Of a DNA stretch of 64,000 bases, positions 19,650 through 27,949 are shown piece by piece (position 1 is the stretch's first letter; each line of letters opens with the position of its first letter). This stretch comes from Alistipes sp. (GTDB taxonomy: Bacteria > Bacteroidota > Bacteroidia > Bacteroidales > Rikenellaceae). The DNA lies in assembly GCA_029060215.1 (NCBI GenBank), contig JAIDUK010000006.1, positions 19,522 through 83,521 on the forward strand, in the 5' to 3' direction. Below the pieces are notes generated by a model that did no database searches, was not told the DNA's origin, and saw nothing but the letters and a program-made list of their open reading frames with translations. Made by a program: the position numbers and the translations under genes.

Positions 19650-20060
19650 TTATCTCACCGCTTCCGGTTCGGTGGTCACGATGGCCGTTTCGTGCGAGAC
19701 GGGGGCTATGCGGCGCAGCATCTGCGTCAGTCCGCAGTGTTTTTCGTGCGTGAGCCCGATGGCCCGGCTTGCCTTTTCCTGATCGCTTCCCGTGGCGCAT
19801 TCCACATTGTAGAGAACATGGAACGAGCGGAACATGCTTTCGGCTTGTACTTCGTCGGTGTCGAGGTCGCCCGAGTAGCTTATTTCCAGCCCCTTGGGTT
19901 GCATGCGCATCTTCTGCATCACCAGCATCGCCGTGCGTCCCGAGCATTGGGCCGCGGCGTAGAGCAGCAGTTCCTTGGGGTTCATCGCGTCGCAGTCCGG
20001 TCCGTCGATGGGCCGGAACTTTCCTTCTTCGGTCAGTCGTACCGTTACTTTTTCGATCAT
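19650..20060 (-). CDS. OsmC/Ohr family protein
   Basis: 136-aa member of the OsmC peroxide-reductase superfamily. The two characteristic cysteines are present: Cys39 in AAQCSGRT and a second in EKHCGLTQML, matching the redox pair that reduces organic peroxides. The N-terminal strands are short, as in the YhfA-like subgroup. Transcribed towards the efflux operon with a 39-nt gap and no strong terminator between them. Substrate is not known. Confidence 0.88.
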   Translation of the reverse strand: MIEKVTVRLTEEGKFRPIDGPDCDAMNPKELLLYAAAQCSGRTAMLVMQKMRMQPKGLEISYSGDLDTDEVQAESMFRSFHVLYNVECATGSDQEKASRAIGLTHEKHCGLTQMLRRIAPVSHETAIVTTEPEAVR

Positions 20061-20197
20061 TGTTCTTTCGGTTTTTTAGTGGTTTTTTCCGCTTCCGGGC
20101 AAATTTCGTTCCCCGCCGGCGGTCGGCATATTTTTTCCGGGTTGTTCCGAAGTCTCTGTTGCGTTTCGTTTTTCGGGCGGTTCAATGTTCAAATAAA

Positions 20198-20229
20198 TTT
20201 GGCATTGCGTTCGACTTGCGCTATCTTTG
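20198..20229 (+). promoter_or_regulatory. Promoter of the TPR-barrel operon
   Basis: TTTG (20198-20201), 20-nt spacer, TATCTTTG (20222-20229): a near-perfect match to the Bacteroidota primary sigma promoter. The predicted leader to the ATG at 20330 is about 95 nt. Confidence 0.75.
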
Positions 20230-20329
20230 TGACCAATAAACTGCTGCCGCGGCGGGCGGTGTTCCGGTCGCGAGGGCCCGGCCCTCTCCGATCTCCGTTT
20301 TGCCTTGGCCGCTTTCGGTTACGGTTTCT

Positions 20330-23308
20330 ATGCGAAAATATCTTTTGTCGTTCTTCTTCGCGGTGTGGGGCGCCTCCGGTCTTCAGGCCGCACCCGGTTC
20401 TCCGCGCGAGTTCATCGTGCGCGGGCACGAGTTGTTCGATCTGGGGCGTTGGACCGAGGCCCGGCACGAGTTTCTGGCAGCGCGCGCTGCGCTGCGCCCC
20501 GACCAGCGGGGCGATGCCGAGGAGATCGCTTTCTTTTTGGCCGCCTGCGCCGTCGAGTTGGGCAGCGACGATGCCGAGGGGGCGTTGATGCGTTTCGTCA
20601 ACGATTATCCCCGCTCCGTCTTCAACAACAATGTCCACTTCGCGCTCGGTTCCTATTATTGCGCCAAGGGCGACATGGTCCTTGCCCGGCAGGCGTTCGG
20701 CCAGACCGATTACAAGGCCTTGAGCGCTTCGCGGCGCGAGCAGTTCGACATCCGCATGGGGTGCGTCGAGTTCGCCGACGGCAACTACGATCTGGCCTAC
20801 GATTATTTCGACCGCATCGGTCCGCGCAGCAAGTATGCCGACCATGCGCTTTATTACAAGGCTTATATCGATTATGCTTCGGAGCGGACGGGGCGTGCCC
20901 GGCAGGGATTCCAGCTTTTGGAGAAAAGCGACGCTTACAAGGACCTCGTGCCTTATTACTTGCTTCAGATCGAGTTCCGCGAGGAGAATTACCGCGCCGT
21001 CGTGGAGCGGGGCGAGGAGTTGGCGCAGCGTTCCGTGCCCGAGCGGCGGGCGGAGTTGGAACGCGTGATCGCCGAATCGTGGTTCCGGCTCGAAGATTAT
21101 CCGCAGGCCATCGAGCATCTCGAGGCTTTCGGCCGGTCGGGCGGGGAGTTCGACCGCGAGGCTTGTTATCTGATGGGTTTTTCGCTCTATCGGACCGCCC
21201 GTTATCCCGAGGCTGCCGACTGGTTGCGCAAGGCGTGCGGTCCCGAGGATGCGCTCACGCAGAATGCGTCGTACCATTTGGCCGATTGTTATCTGCGGGT
21301 CGGCGACAAGCAGAGCGCCATGCAGTCGTTCGCCATGGCCAACGACGAGCGTTTCAATGCCGACATCGCCGAGGATGCTTTGTTCAATTACGCTAAGTTG
21401 CAGTACGAGCTCGGCGGCGGGGCTTTCAACGGTGCCATCAACATGCTGACCCAGTATGCCGAGCGTTATCCCTCTTCGCCCCGGGCCGAAGAGGCGCGTA
21501 CGCTGCTCGTGGCCGCTTATTACAATTCGCGCGATTACGATGCGGCTTACAATGCCATCAAGGCTTCTTCATCCCGGGATGGCGATATCCGCGCCGCTTT
21601 GCAGAAGATCGCCTACTTCCGGGGATTGGAGGCCTATGCCGCCGGAAACCTGACCGAGGCCCAGCGTTATCTCGAGGAGTCGGCGGCCGTGGGCGTCAGT
21701 TCCAAATATACGGCGCTCAACCACTTCTGGCAGGGCGAGATCGCTTTCGCCAAGGGCGATAAGGTCACGGCTACGGCCAAATACAATGCTTACCTCAAGC
21801 GGGCTCCCAAAACCGAGCGGGAGTACGCTTTCGCGTGGTACAACCTCGGTTATTGCGCTTTTTCGCGCAGCCGGCTGTCGTCGGCCGGGGAGGCTTTCGC
21901 CAATTTCCTGCGCTACCATTCCGACCGCGACCGTTACCGGGCTGATGCCTACAACCGGCAGGGCGATATCTGCTATGCCGAGCGGTTGTTCGAGGCGGCG
22001 GTCGAGGCCTACGACAAGGCCATCGCCATAGGCACCGTTCCCGAAAAGCATTACGCGGCTTATAAGCGTGCCGTCACCTTCGGGTTGCAGGGGCTCACGG
22101 ACCAGAAGCTCAAGGCGCTCCGACAGATCGCCGACGCCCGGGACGGGGAGTATGCCGATGCCGCTTCCTGCGAGTTGGGGCGTTCCTGCATCGCTTTGGG
22201 CCGTTATGCCGAGGGGGCCCGTCAGCTCGAAAAGTTCTTGGCCGATTATCCTTCGTCGCCCCACCGCGTGCAGGCTTGTTCCGATCTGGGGCTCGCTTAT
22301 TTCAATCTGGGCGATCAGAAGAAGTCGATGCACTACTACGACATGGTCGTCAAGGCGGCTCCCCATTCGCCCGAAGCCCGCGAAGCCATGCAGGGCATCC
22401 GCGAGATCTACGTCTCCGACGGCGACATCGACGGTTATTTCAAATATGCCGCTCAGGAGGGGTTGGAGAGCGACGTGACTTCCATTTCGCGCGATTCGCT
22501 TTCGTTCGCCGCGGCTCAAAAGCTCTACCTCACCAACCGCCACGAGGTGGCGGCCCGGTCGTTGCGCAGCTACATCCGCAGTTATCCCAAGGGCAGTTAC
22601 CGCGCCGATGCGCTTTATTACCTCTCCGATTGCTATCTGCGGCTCGGACAGCGCAAGGAGGCGATCGGCACCCTCTCCGAGTTGGCCGATCTGGGTACCA
22701 ACAAGTATAGCGTCACCGTGTTGGAGCGTCTTTCCGAAATGACATGGGCCGACCGGCAGTACGACAAGGCCGCGGCCGCTTACCGGAAGTTCTACGACGT
22801 GGCTCCCACCGCCGCCGACCGGCAGAAGGCCATGACCGGGTATGTCCGCGCCACGGTCGCCGGGGGCGATCCGCAGAAAATCGCCGACATGGCCGCCGAC
22901 GTCTGCGCCCGGTCCGATGCCGGGGCCGTCGCTCTGCGCGAGGCCCGTTTCGCTTGGGCCGAGCAGTTGAGAGCCTCGAAACAGCAGGACGAGGCCTTGA
23001 AGCTCTACCGGATTCTCGCTGCCGACGTGCACACCCGCGAGGGTTCGGCCGCAGCTTATTATCTGATCGAAGATACGTTCGCCGGGGGCGATTCGGAGCA
23101 GACCGAGAAGGAGATCTTCGCCTTCTCCGAGCGTGAGCCGCAGGCCTATTGGCTCGCCAAGGCCTACATCCTCTTGGGCGACGTCTACGCCCGCCGCGGC
23201 GACGGATTCCAAGCGCGCGCTACTTGGCAGAGCGTGGCCGACGGTTATTCGCCCGCCGACGACGGCATCGTCGCCGAGGCCAAGGCCCGGATCCAAAAAA
23301 TGAATTGA
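20330..23308 (+). CDS. Large secreted tetratricopeptide-repeat protein
   Basis: 992 aa from the ATG at 20330 (MRKYLLSFFFAVWGASGLQA, signal peptide). Nearly the whole chain is TPR-like helical pairs, many ending in YP or DYP turns (LADYPSSPHRVQACSDLGLAYFNLGDQ; LRSYIRSYPKGSYRADALYYLSDCYLRLGQ). It should lie in the periplasm or at the inner face of the outer membrane as a scaffold. The next gene starts 2 nt after its stop and encodes an outer-membrane barrel, so the pair probably act together. Resembles YbgF/BamD-type scaffolds in style only. Confidence 0.85.
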   Translation: MRKYLLSFFFAVWGASGLQAAPGSPREFIVRGHELFDLGRWTEARHEFLAARAALRPDQRGDAEEIAFFLAACAVELGSDDAEGALMRFVNDYPRSVFNNNVHFALGSYYCAKGDMVLARQAFGQTDYKALSASRREQFDIRMGCVEFADGNYDLAYDYFDRIGPRSKYADHALYYKAYIDYASERTGRARQGFQLLEKSDAYKDLVPYYLLQIEFREENYRAVVERGEELAQRSVPERRAELERVIAESWFRLEDYPQAIEHLEAFGRSGGEFDREACYLMGFSLYRTARYPEAADWLRKACGPEDALTQNASYHLADCYLRVGDKQSAMQSFAMANDERFNADIAEDALFNYAKLQYELGGGAFNGAINMLTQYAERYPSSPRAEEARTLLVAAYYNSRDYDAAYNAIKASSSRDGDIRAALQKIAYFRGLEAYAAGNLTEAQRYLEESAAVGVSSKYTALNHFWQGEIAFAKGDKVTATAKYNAYLKRAPKTEREYAFAWYNLGYCAFSRSRLSSAGEAFANFLRYHSDRDRYRADAYNRQGDICYAERLFEAAVEAYDKAIAIGTVPEKHYAAYKRAVTFGLQGLTDQKLKALRQIADARDGEYADAASCELGRSCIALGRYAEGARQLEKFLADYPSSPHRVQACSDLGLAYFNLGDQKKSMHYYDMVVKAAPHSPEAREAMQGIREIYVSDGDIDGYFKYAAQEGLESDVTSISRDSLSFAAAQKLYLTNRHEVAARSLRSYIRSYPKGSYRADALYYLSDCYLRLGQRKEAIGTLSELADLGTNKYSVTVLERLSEMTWADRQYDKAAAAYRKFYDVAPTAADRQKAMTGYVRATVAGGDPQKIADMAADVCARSDAGAVALREARFAWAEQLRASKQQDEALKLYRILAADVHTREGSAAAYYLIEDTFAGGDSEQTEKEIFAFSEREPQAYWLAKAYILLGDVYARRGDGFQARATWQSVADGYSPADDGIVAEAKARIQKMN

Positions 23309-23310
23309 CC

Positions 23311-25050
23311 ATGAGAAAATGTTTCATAGCCGCCGCCTTCGTCGCGGCGTTCCACGGGGTGGTTTCGGCGCAGGTCGAGAAGGTCGTCGAGGTGACCAAG
23401 ACCTACGTCCCCAGTCTGGAGAGCGCCGTCAAGCTCTCCGTCGCGCCCAACATGACCGATACGGTGCAGATGTATCCCGACATCGATTATTCCATCGCGC
23501 CGCTTTCGATCGAGACTTCGTTCCGTACGCGCCCCATCCGTCCCGCTTCGGTCACTTATTGGGAGTTCAACCGTCCGCGGAGTTGTTATCTTAAGGCCGG
23601 GGCCGGTTATCCGCTCAATTCCGAGGTCGATTTCTACGCTTCGTCGCAGAACCACGATACGGGTTACGTCATCGGGTATCTCAACCACGAGGGGCGTTAC
23701 GCCAATATCCGCAACGATTTCGGGAACCTTCGGAATTCCATCCGCTTGGCCAACCGCGCAGGCGCTGCCGCCGGGCTCTACCTCGGCCGGCATGTTTTCG
23801 AGGGCGAGGTGAGCTACGACAATAGGTTGTATCATCGTTACGGCCGTCATATTCCCTTGGGCGTGGCGTTCGACGATCTCTATGCCGGGGCCGTCGTCGA
23901 TTACGGCGATGCGAATCTGAAGTTGCGCATCGGCGACGATTTTCTCGACCTGAGCCGCGTCAACTTCGAGATCGCGCTCTCGGGCGGTCTCTTCTTCGAC
24001 CATTCGGATGTCGCGCAGCGCGCCGGGCAGAATCTGCTCGGGGCAAGCGGCCGCATCGGCAAGGCGTTCGGACGGCATCGGTTTACGCTCGATGCCGGTT
24101 ACGAGCGGTTCGGGGGCAGCAAGAACCTCAAGGGGTTGCGTCAGCAGCAGATCCATGCCGGGGTGCGTTACGGCCACGACGGCGAGGCGGTGCGGCTCGA
24201 GGTCGGCGCCGAGTATTACCGCGATGAAATAAAGGGCCAGACCAGCGGCGATTACATCTTGCCGTTCGCCCGCGTCCACTTCACGCTCGGGGCTCGCGAG
24301 TTCCGGCCCTTCGTCGAGGCCGACGGCAAGGTGCAGGACAACAGTTTCCGTTCGCTCGCCCGGCAGAATCCCTATGTCGCCGGGGGTGTCCAGACCGAAG
24401 AGGGGACAGGGCTTTGGCTGGATAAAAGTTCGGTCGACTACAACGTGCGGCTCGGTTTGGGCGGTACGCTTTGGCGCAATCGGTTCGATTATCGGGTCTA
24501 TGTCGGCTTCTCCATCCGCGACCACCACGTCTATTGGTACGGCAATCTGGCCGCCGACCGGCAGCAGGAGGGTTTTTCCGGGGCTTTGATGCCCGTCTTG
24601 TCGCGGCAGACGGTCTCTTCGTTGCACGGCGAGATCATCTATCGGCCCGTCAGCCAGTTGCGCATCGACCTCGGCGTGCACGGCTTCATCTACAACGACG
24701 ACCGCCTGCGTATGTATGGCCGGCGGATCGGGTTGGGCAACGGCGAGCCCCAGTTCCGGGCCAATGCCGCCATCCGTTATCAGGGGCGTAAGATCGCCTT
24801 CGGCGTCAATGCCCTCGCTGAGAGCAAGCGGCTTTGGAGCGTCTTCGTCTCCCGTGGCGACGAGCATTCGGCCGAGCGTTATTCCGTGCCTTTCGCCGTC
24901 AACCTCGGGGCCGATTTCGAGTGGAAGATCTCGGGGCGGGTCGCCGTCTTCGTCGAGGGGCGCAACTTGCTTGACCGCAAGCTCTACGAGTATCCGTGGT
25001 ATCCCGAGTACCGCATCAACTTCACCGCTGGTGCCAAGGTCGTCTTTTAG
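23311..25050 (+). CDS. Outer-membrane beta-barrel protein (TPR operon partner)
   Basis: 579 aa from ATG 23311, with a signal peptide ending VVSAQ. A short N-terminal segment (VEKVVEVTKTYVPSLESAVKLSVAPN) is followed by a barrel of alternating amphipathic strands with an aromatic end (INFTAGAKVVF), like TonB-dependent receptors without a recognisable plug domain. The segment EGRNLLDRKLYEYPWYPEYR resembles the last strands of TonB receptors. Co-transcribed with the TPR gene. I do not recognise a characterised homologue; transport, assembly or surface display are all possible. Confidence 0.8.
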   Translation: MRKCFIAAAFVAAFHGVVSAQVEKVVEVTKTYVPSLESAVKLSVAPNMTDTVQMYPDIDYSIAPLSIETSFRTRPIRPASVTYWEFNRPRSCYLKAGAGYPLNSEVDFYASSQNHDTGYVIGYLNHEGRYANIRNDFGNLRNSIRLANRAGAAAGLYLGRHVFEGEVSYDNRLYHRYGRHIPLGVAFDDLYAGAVVDYGDANLKLRIGDDFLDLSRVNFEIALSGGLFFDHSDVAQRAGQNLLGASGRIGKAFGRHRFTLDAGYERFGGSKNLKGLRQQQIHAGVRYGHDGEAVRLEVGAEYYRDEIKGQTSGDYILPFARVHFTLGAREFRPFVEADGKVQDNSFRSLARQNPYVAGGVQTEEGTGLWLDKSSVDYNVRLGLGGTLWRNRFDYRVYVGFSIRDHHVYWYGNLAADRQQEGFSGALMPVLSRQTVSSLHGEIIYRPVSQLRIDLGVHGFIYNDDRLRMYGRRIGLGNGEPQFRANAAIRYQGRKIAFGVNALAESKRLWSVFVSRGDEHSAERYSVPFAVNLGADFEWKISGRVAVFVEGRNLLDRKLYEYPWYPEYRINFTAGAKVVF

Positions 25051-25069
25051 AGCGGTTCTCTTATAGCGT

Positions 25070-25103
25070 CAATGGCGGAATTCCCAAGGGAATTCCGCCA
25101 TTG
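25070..25103 (+). terminator. 16-bp perfect hairpin after the barrel gene
   Basis: Arms 25070-25085 and 25088-25103 are perfect complements with a 2-nt centre, 20 nt after the stop at 25050. There is no T-run, but the stem is strong. It separates the plus-strand operon from the SRP RNA on the other strand. Confidence 0.6.
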
Positions 25104-25122
25104 CGTTATGGGCATGAAAAAA

Positions 25123-25219
25123 GGGTGAGCTACTTATATCGCACCGCTGCGACCGCATACCCTTGCTCGATTCCTCGCCTAGGGGGGTTCTGCAGGAGCT
25201 GGTCGTATAAGACTCACCC
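25123..25219 (-). ncRNA. ffs: Signal recognition particle RNA (small bacterial type, 4.5S)
   Basis: RNA core of the signal recognition particle, partner of Ffh (encoded here at 53311-54642). Read on the minus strand, 25180-25161 carries the conserved domain IV core AGG-CGA-GGAA-TCG-AGCA, with the GGAA tetraloop-like turn and symmetric loop. The ends GGGTGAG and CTCACCC pair, extended by CTTATA/TATAAG, giving a 97-nt hairpin rod. Six T follow at the 3' end (25122-25117 read on the minus strand), acting as terminator. A perfect promoter lies directly upstream (25225-25255). Exact ends may shift by a few bases. Confidence 0.92.
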
Positions 25220-25224
25220 GACCG

Positions 25225-25255
25225 CAAAAGTAGGAAAATTTTATATCTTTGCAAA
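25225..25255 (-). promoter_or_regulatory. Promoter of the SRP RNA gene
   Basis: On the minus strand TTTG (25255-25252), 19-nt spacer, TACTTTTG (25232-25225), then the RNA start 5 nt on. The -33 box lies directly beside the plus-strand TATCTTTG of mltG (25244-25251), so the two promoters overlap. Confidence 0.8.
25244..25251 (+). promoter_or_regulatory. -7 box of the mltG promoter
   Basis: TATCTTTG lies 17 nt before the mltG ATG. No TTTG is found at the normal -33 distance; that position is taken by the SRP promoter -7 box. Polymerase binding at the two promoters should be mutually exclusive. Confidence 0.6.
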
Positions 25256-25268
25256 AATTTCGCAAGCA

Positions 25269-26279
25269 ATGCGTAAAAAAATCGTCTATCTTCTCTCGGC
25301 TGTCGGGGCTGCCGTGCTCCTCGCCGCGACGATCGTCTTCGTTCAGTTCCGGGGCAATGCCGTGCGCGGCAAGAGCGAGTTGTTCGTGGCTTCGAAGGCC
25401 GATTACGGGCAGCTCGTCGATTCGTTGATGCCTCGTATCAGGCATCGGGCGGCGTTCCGTTTCTACGCCCGGCGGATCGGGTTGGCCGATAGTTTCAAGC
25501 CGGGCCATTATGTGCTCGACCGCGGTATGAACGTCATCCGTATCGCCCGCATGCTCAAGTTGGGTTTGCAGACTCCCGTCCGGGTCACCATCAACAACGT
25601 GCGTACTCCGGCCCAGCTGGCTCAGAAGCTCGCCCGGCAGCTCGATGCCGATTCCGCCGCTCTCATGCAGGCGCTCGTCTCCCGCGAGTCGGCCGAGCGG
25701 GTCGGTTTCGACAGCGTCGCGTTCTTCTCGATGTTCATCCCCGATTCCTACGAGTTCTATTGGACCGTTTCGCCCGAGGAGTTCGTGTCGAGTATGAAGC
25801 GGGAGTACGACCGTTTCTGGACCCCCGAGCGCGATTCGCTGCGCAAGCGCAGCGGGCTGAGCCGGCTGGGAGTATTGACGCTGGCTTCCATCGTCTACGA
25901 GGAGACCCGCAAGAGCGACGAGATGCCGCGCGTCGCAGGCGTCTACATCAACCGGTTGAGGCGGGGCATTCCGCTTCAGGCCGATCCTACGGTCAAGTTC
26001 GCCATGCAGGACTTCGCTTTGCGGCGCATCCTCTACAAGCATCTCAAGTTTCCGTCGCCCTACAATACCTATATTAATAGGGGCCTTCCGCCGTCGCCCA
26101 TCTGCATGCCCGGCAAGAACGCCATCGACGCCGTGCTCAATTTCGAGAAGCACGATTACATCTTCTTCTGCGCCCGGCCCGAGTTCGACGGCTACCACAA
26201 TTTCGCCCGTACGTTCGCCGAGCACATGAACAACGCCCGCGCTTACAGCGCCGAGCTCAACCGGCGCAATATCAAGTAG
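25269..26279 (+). CDS. mltG: Endolytic peptidoglycan transglycosylase MltG
   Basis: Inner-membrane lytic transglycosylase that cuts nascent glycan strands, 336 aa. The start at 25269 (MRKKIVYLLSAVGAAVLLAATIVFVQF) gives one N-terminal membrane anchor; upstream extension would cross the promoter. A LysM-like segment is followed by the YceG catalytic domain: LASIVYEETRKSDEMP with catalytic Glu211, VAGVYINRL, LQADPTVKFA and NTYINRGLPPSPIC. The length fits the family. Confidence 0.95.
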   Translation: MRKKIVYLLSAVGAAVLLAATIVFVQFRGNAVRGKSELFVASKADYGQLVDSLMPRIRHRAAFRFYARRIGLADSFKPGHYVLDRGMNVIRIARMLKLGLQTPVRVTINNVRTPAQLAQKLARQLDADSAALMQALVSRESAERVGFDSVAFFSMFIPDSYEFYWTVSPEEFVSSMKREYDRFWTPERDSLRKRSGLSRLGVLTLASIVYEETRKSDEMPRVAGVYINRLRRGIPLQADPTVKFAMQDFALRRILYKHLKFPSPYNTYINRGLPPSPICMPGKNAIDAVLNFEKHDYIFFCARPEFDGYHNFARTFAEHMNNARAYSAELNRRNIK

Positions 26280-26302
26280 CCGCTCCCGCCGTTCCGATTG
26301 CA

Positions 26303-26329
26303 AAAGCCCGCCGTTCGAAGGCGGGCTTT
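26303..26329. terminator. Bidirectional terminator between mltG and the SnoaL-like gene
   Basis: AAAGCCCGCC (26303-26312) pairs with GGCGGGCTTT (26320-26329) around a 7-nt loop. It lies between two convergent genes and has A/T ends that can serve both. Confidence 0.8.
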
Positions 26330-26353
26330 CGTCGTTTCCGGGCGTCGGACAGC

Positions 26354-26737
26354 TTATTTCGCGATCGTATCCGAGTTTTGGTTGTAGGCTTTCGCCACGC
26401 ATTTCCACTGTCCGTCCATTTTCAGCAGAAGCAGATAGTCGGTGAAGTCGATGCGGTCGCCCCAGCCTTCTTCGAGCACCCGTACTACCGCAAGCGTCTC
26501 TTCGACGGCCATCACATCGATTCGGGCCTTGAATTTTTCGCCGCCGCCCACCGTGTCTACATTGCGGTAGAATTGTTCGATGGAGCCGCGTTCCGGGGTT
26601 TCGTCCAGACAGCCGAACAGAACGGCATCTTCGGTGAAGAGTTCGCGGGCATGGCGGCTGTCGCCTTCCGCTACGCTTCTCACAAATTTCATGGCGGCTT
26701 CTTCTACGGCCGCATATTCCTTGATCGGGTCGCGCAT
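26354..26737 (-). CDS. SnoaL-like/DUF4440-type NTF2-fold protein
   Basis: 127 aa from ATG 26737 (MRDPIKEYAAVEEAAMKFVRSVAEGD). The pattern of N-terminal helices, LFTEDAVLFG, FKARIDVMAVEETLAVVRVLEEGWGDRIDFTDYLLLLKMDGQWKCVAK is the NTF2-like/SnoaL fold used for many small-molecule enzymes and binding proteins. The longer open frame to 27028 is rejected because a TAACTTTG promoter box lies at 26767-26774. It is divergent from an HxlR regulator and shares its operator region, so it is likely that regulator's target. Substrate unknown. Confidence 0.8.
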   Translation of the reverse strand: MRDPIKEYAAVEEAAMKFVRSVAEGDSRHARELFTEDAVLFGCLDETPERGSIEQFYRNVDTVGGGEKFKARIDVMAVEETLAVVRVLEEGWGDRIDFTDYLLLLKMDGQWKCVAKAYNQNSDTIAK

Positions 26738-26766
26738 GGTGTTTGTGTGTGTTGGTTTGACTGCTG

Positions 26767-26774
26767 CAAAGTTA
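26767..26774 (-). promoter_or_regulatory. -7 box of the SnoaL-like gene
   Basis: TAACTTTG on the minus strand, with a TTG at 26797-26795 about 20 nt upstream. That -33 position touches the palindromes at 26798-26840. Confidence 0.55.
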
Positions 26775-26797
26775 GCGGGCGGTTGCGGTCGGTGCAA

Positions 26798-26840
26798 GTA
26801 CCGAAAAATGATTCGGGTACCGAAAATTTTTTCGGTATAC
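26798..26840. promoter_or_regulatory. Two overlapping palindromes, probable HxlR operator
   Basis: First palindrome 26798-26820: GTACCGAA, 7-nt centre, TTCGGGTAC. Second 26817-26840: GTACCGAA, centre, TTCGGTATAC. They share the middle GTAC. The pair sits between the divergent SnoaL-like and HxlR genes, next to the -33 of the first and upstream of the -7 of the second, where a dimeric repressor would control both. HxlR proteins are known to bind GTAC-type palindromes. Confidence 0.65.
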
Positions 26841-26862
26841 TTTCTGTTCTGTGGATTATCTT

Positions 26863-26870
26863 TATTTTTG
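26863..26870 (+). promoter_or_regulatory. -7 box of the HxlR regulator gene
   Basis: TATTTTTG lies 26 nt before the ATG at 26897 and about 22 nt after the second palindrome. The -33 element is not clear. Confidence 0.5.
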
Positions 26871-26896
26871 CAGCATACAACCGAACCGTTCTGCCA

Positions 26897-27250
26897 ATGT
26901 ACCAACGAAAAATTCCGGTCGATCTGAGTTGTCCTCTGCGGTTGACCATGAGCCTGATCAATTCCAAATGGAAGTCCTGCATCCTCGACGAGCTGCGCCA
27001 CGGGCCCATGCGGCCCAGCTGCCTGCACCGGGCCTTGCCCGAGGCAGCGCCGCGCGTGTTGGATTTGCAGCTCCGGGAGTTGGCCGAGGACGGGCTCGTT
27101 GTCAAGACGATCTTTCCCGAGCTTCCGCCGCGGTCGGAGTATGCCATTACCGCATTGGGGCGTTCGTTGCTCCCGATCATCGATGCCATGATCGCGTGGG
27201 GCGAGCAGAACAGGAGTTTGTTCGAGCGGAAGTTTCCGCCCCTCGATTGA
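26897..27250 (+). CDS. HxlR-family winged-helix transcription regulator
   Basis: 117-aa DNA-binding protein of the HxlR/MarR-like class, many of which sense aldehydes, quinones or oxidants through an N-terminal cysteine. Here DLSCPLRLTMSLINSKWKSCIL carries that cysteine at about residue 11, followed by the HTH (LHRALPEAAPRVLDLQLRELAEDGLV), wing (PPRSEYAIT) and a dimer helix (LGRSLLPIIDAMIAWGEQN). Start set at 26897 because the frame upstream crosses the divergent promoter. Probably represses itself and the SnoaL-like gene. Confidence 0.9.
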   Translation: MYQRKIPVDLSCPLRLTMSLINSKWKSCILDELRHGPMRPSCLHRALPEAAPRVLDLQLRELAEDGLVVKTIFPELPPRSEYAITALGRSLLPIIDAMIAWGEQNRSLFERKFPPLD

Positions 27251-27312
27251 GCCTGCCGCCGCTTCGGGCGCTTATTTTTCGGGCTATGCGTCCGTTTTCC
27301 GGCCTTTTTTCG

Positions 27313-27320
27313 TACATTTG
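27313..27320 (+). promoter_or_regulatory. -7 box of the Sua5/YciO-like gene
   Basis: TACATTTG ends only 6 nt before the ATG at 27327, implying a leader of nearly zero length. Confidence 0.45.
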
Positions 27321-27326
27321 TTCCCT

Positions 27327-27923
27327 ATGCTTACCAGAATCTTCGGGCAGAATCCTTCGGAGCGGGAGTTGCAGCGGGTCGTTGCGGCGCTCGAGAGCGA
27401 CGATCTGATCATCTATCCCACCGACAGCGTCTATGCTTTCGGGTGTTCGGTCCGTTCGGCCCGGGCCATTGAGCGGCTGCGGCGTCTGAAGGGCAAGGAC
27501 GAGTTCGCGTTGGTCTTCGCCGATCTCGCGCAGGCCGCCGAGTTCTGCCGCATCGACAATGCCGCGTTCCGGATTCTGCGGCGCAATCTTCCCGGTCCGT
27601 TCACGTTCGTGCTGCCCGCTTCGTCGCTCGTGCCCGACAAGACGCTCGGCCGGCGCAAGACCATCGGCGTGCGGATTCCCGCCCATCCCGTCGCCCGGGC
27701 CATCGTCGGGGCGTTGAGGTGTCCGCTGGTCACCGCTTCGGTGCGCGAGGACAGCGAGGAGACCGAGTACATGACTGATCCCGAGCTCATCCACGAGCGT
27801 TACGGCCGCGAGGTCGCTTGGGTCGTCGACGGCGGGGCGGGGGACCTCGTGCCTACTTCGGTCGTCGACCTTTCCGGTCCGGAGCCCGAGATCCTGCGCG
27901 AGGGCAAAGGCGAGTTGAATTAG
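27327..27923 (+). CDS. Sua5/YciO/YrdC family protein (threonylcarbamoyl-AMP synthase type)
   Basis: 198 aa. The YrdC fold is clear: a KxxN/PTDSVYAFGC-type start (LIIYPTDSVYAFGC), RLKGKDEFALVF, LPGPFTFVLPA, TIGVRIPAHPVARAIVGAL and PLVTASV. These proteins make threonylcarbamoyl-AMP for tRNA t6A (TsaC) or form the less-defined YciO branch. This compact form without a Sua5 domain and with RLKGKDEFALVF is closer to YciO. Start at the ATG 27327 rather than an upstream TTG. Confidence 0.85.
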   Translation: MLTRIFGQNPSERELQRVVAALESDDLIIYPTDSVYAFGCSVRSARAIERLRRLKGKDEFALVFADLAQAAEFCRIDNAAFRILRRNLPGPFTFVLPASSLVPDKTLGRRKTIGVRIPAHPVARAIVGALRCPLVTASVREDSEETEYMTDPELIHERYGREVAWVVDGGAGDLVPTSVVDLSGPEPEILREGKGELN

Positions 27924-27949
27924 TACTTATATATAAATACGGTTTTGTC

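Noticed and set aside
26354..27028. 224-aa version of the SnoaL-like protein
   Set aside because: The extra N-terminus would lie upstream of the gene's own -7 box and across the operator.
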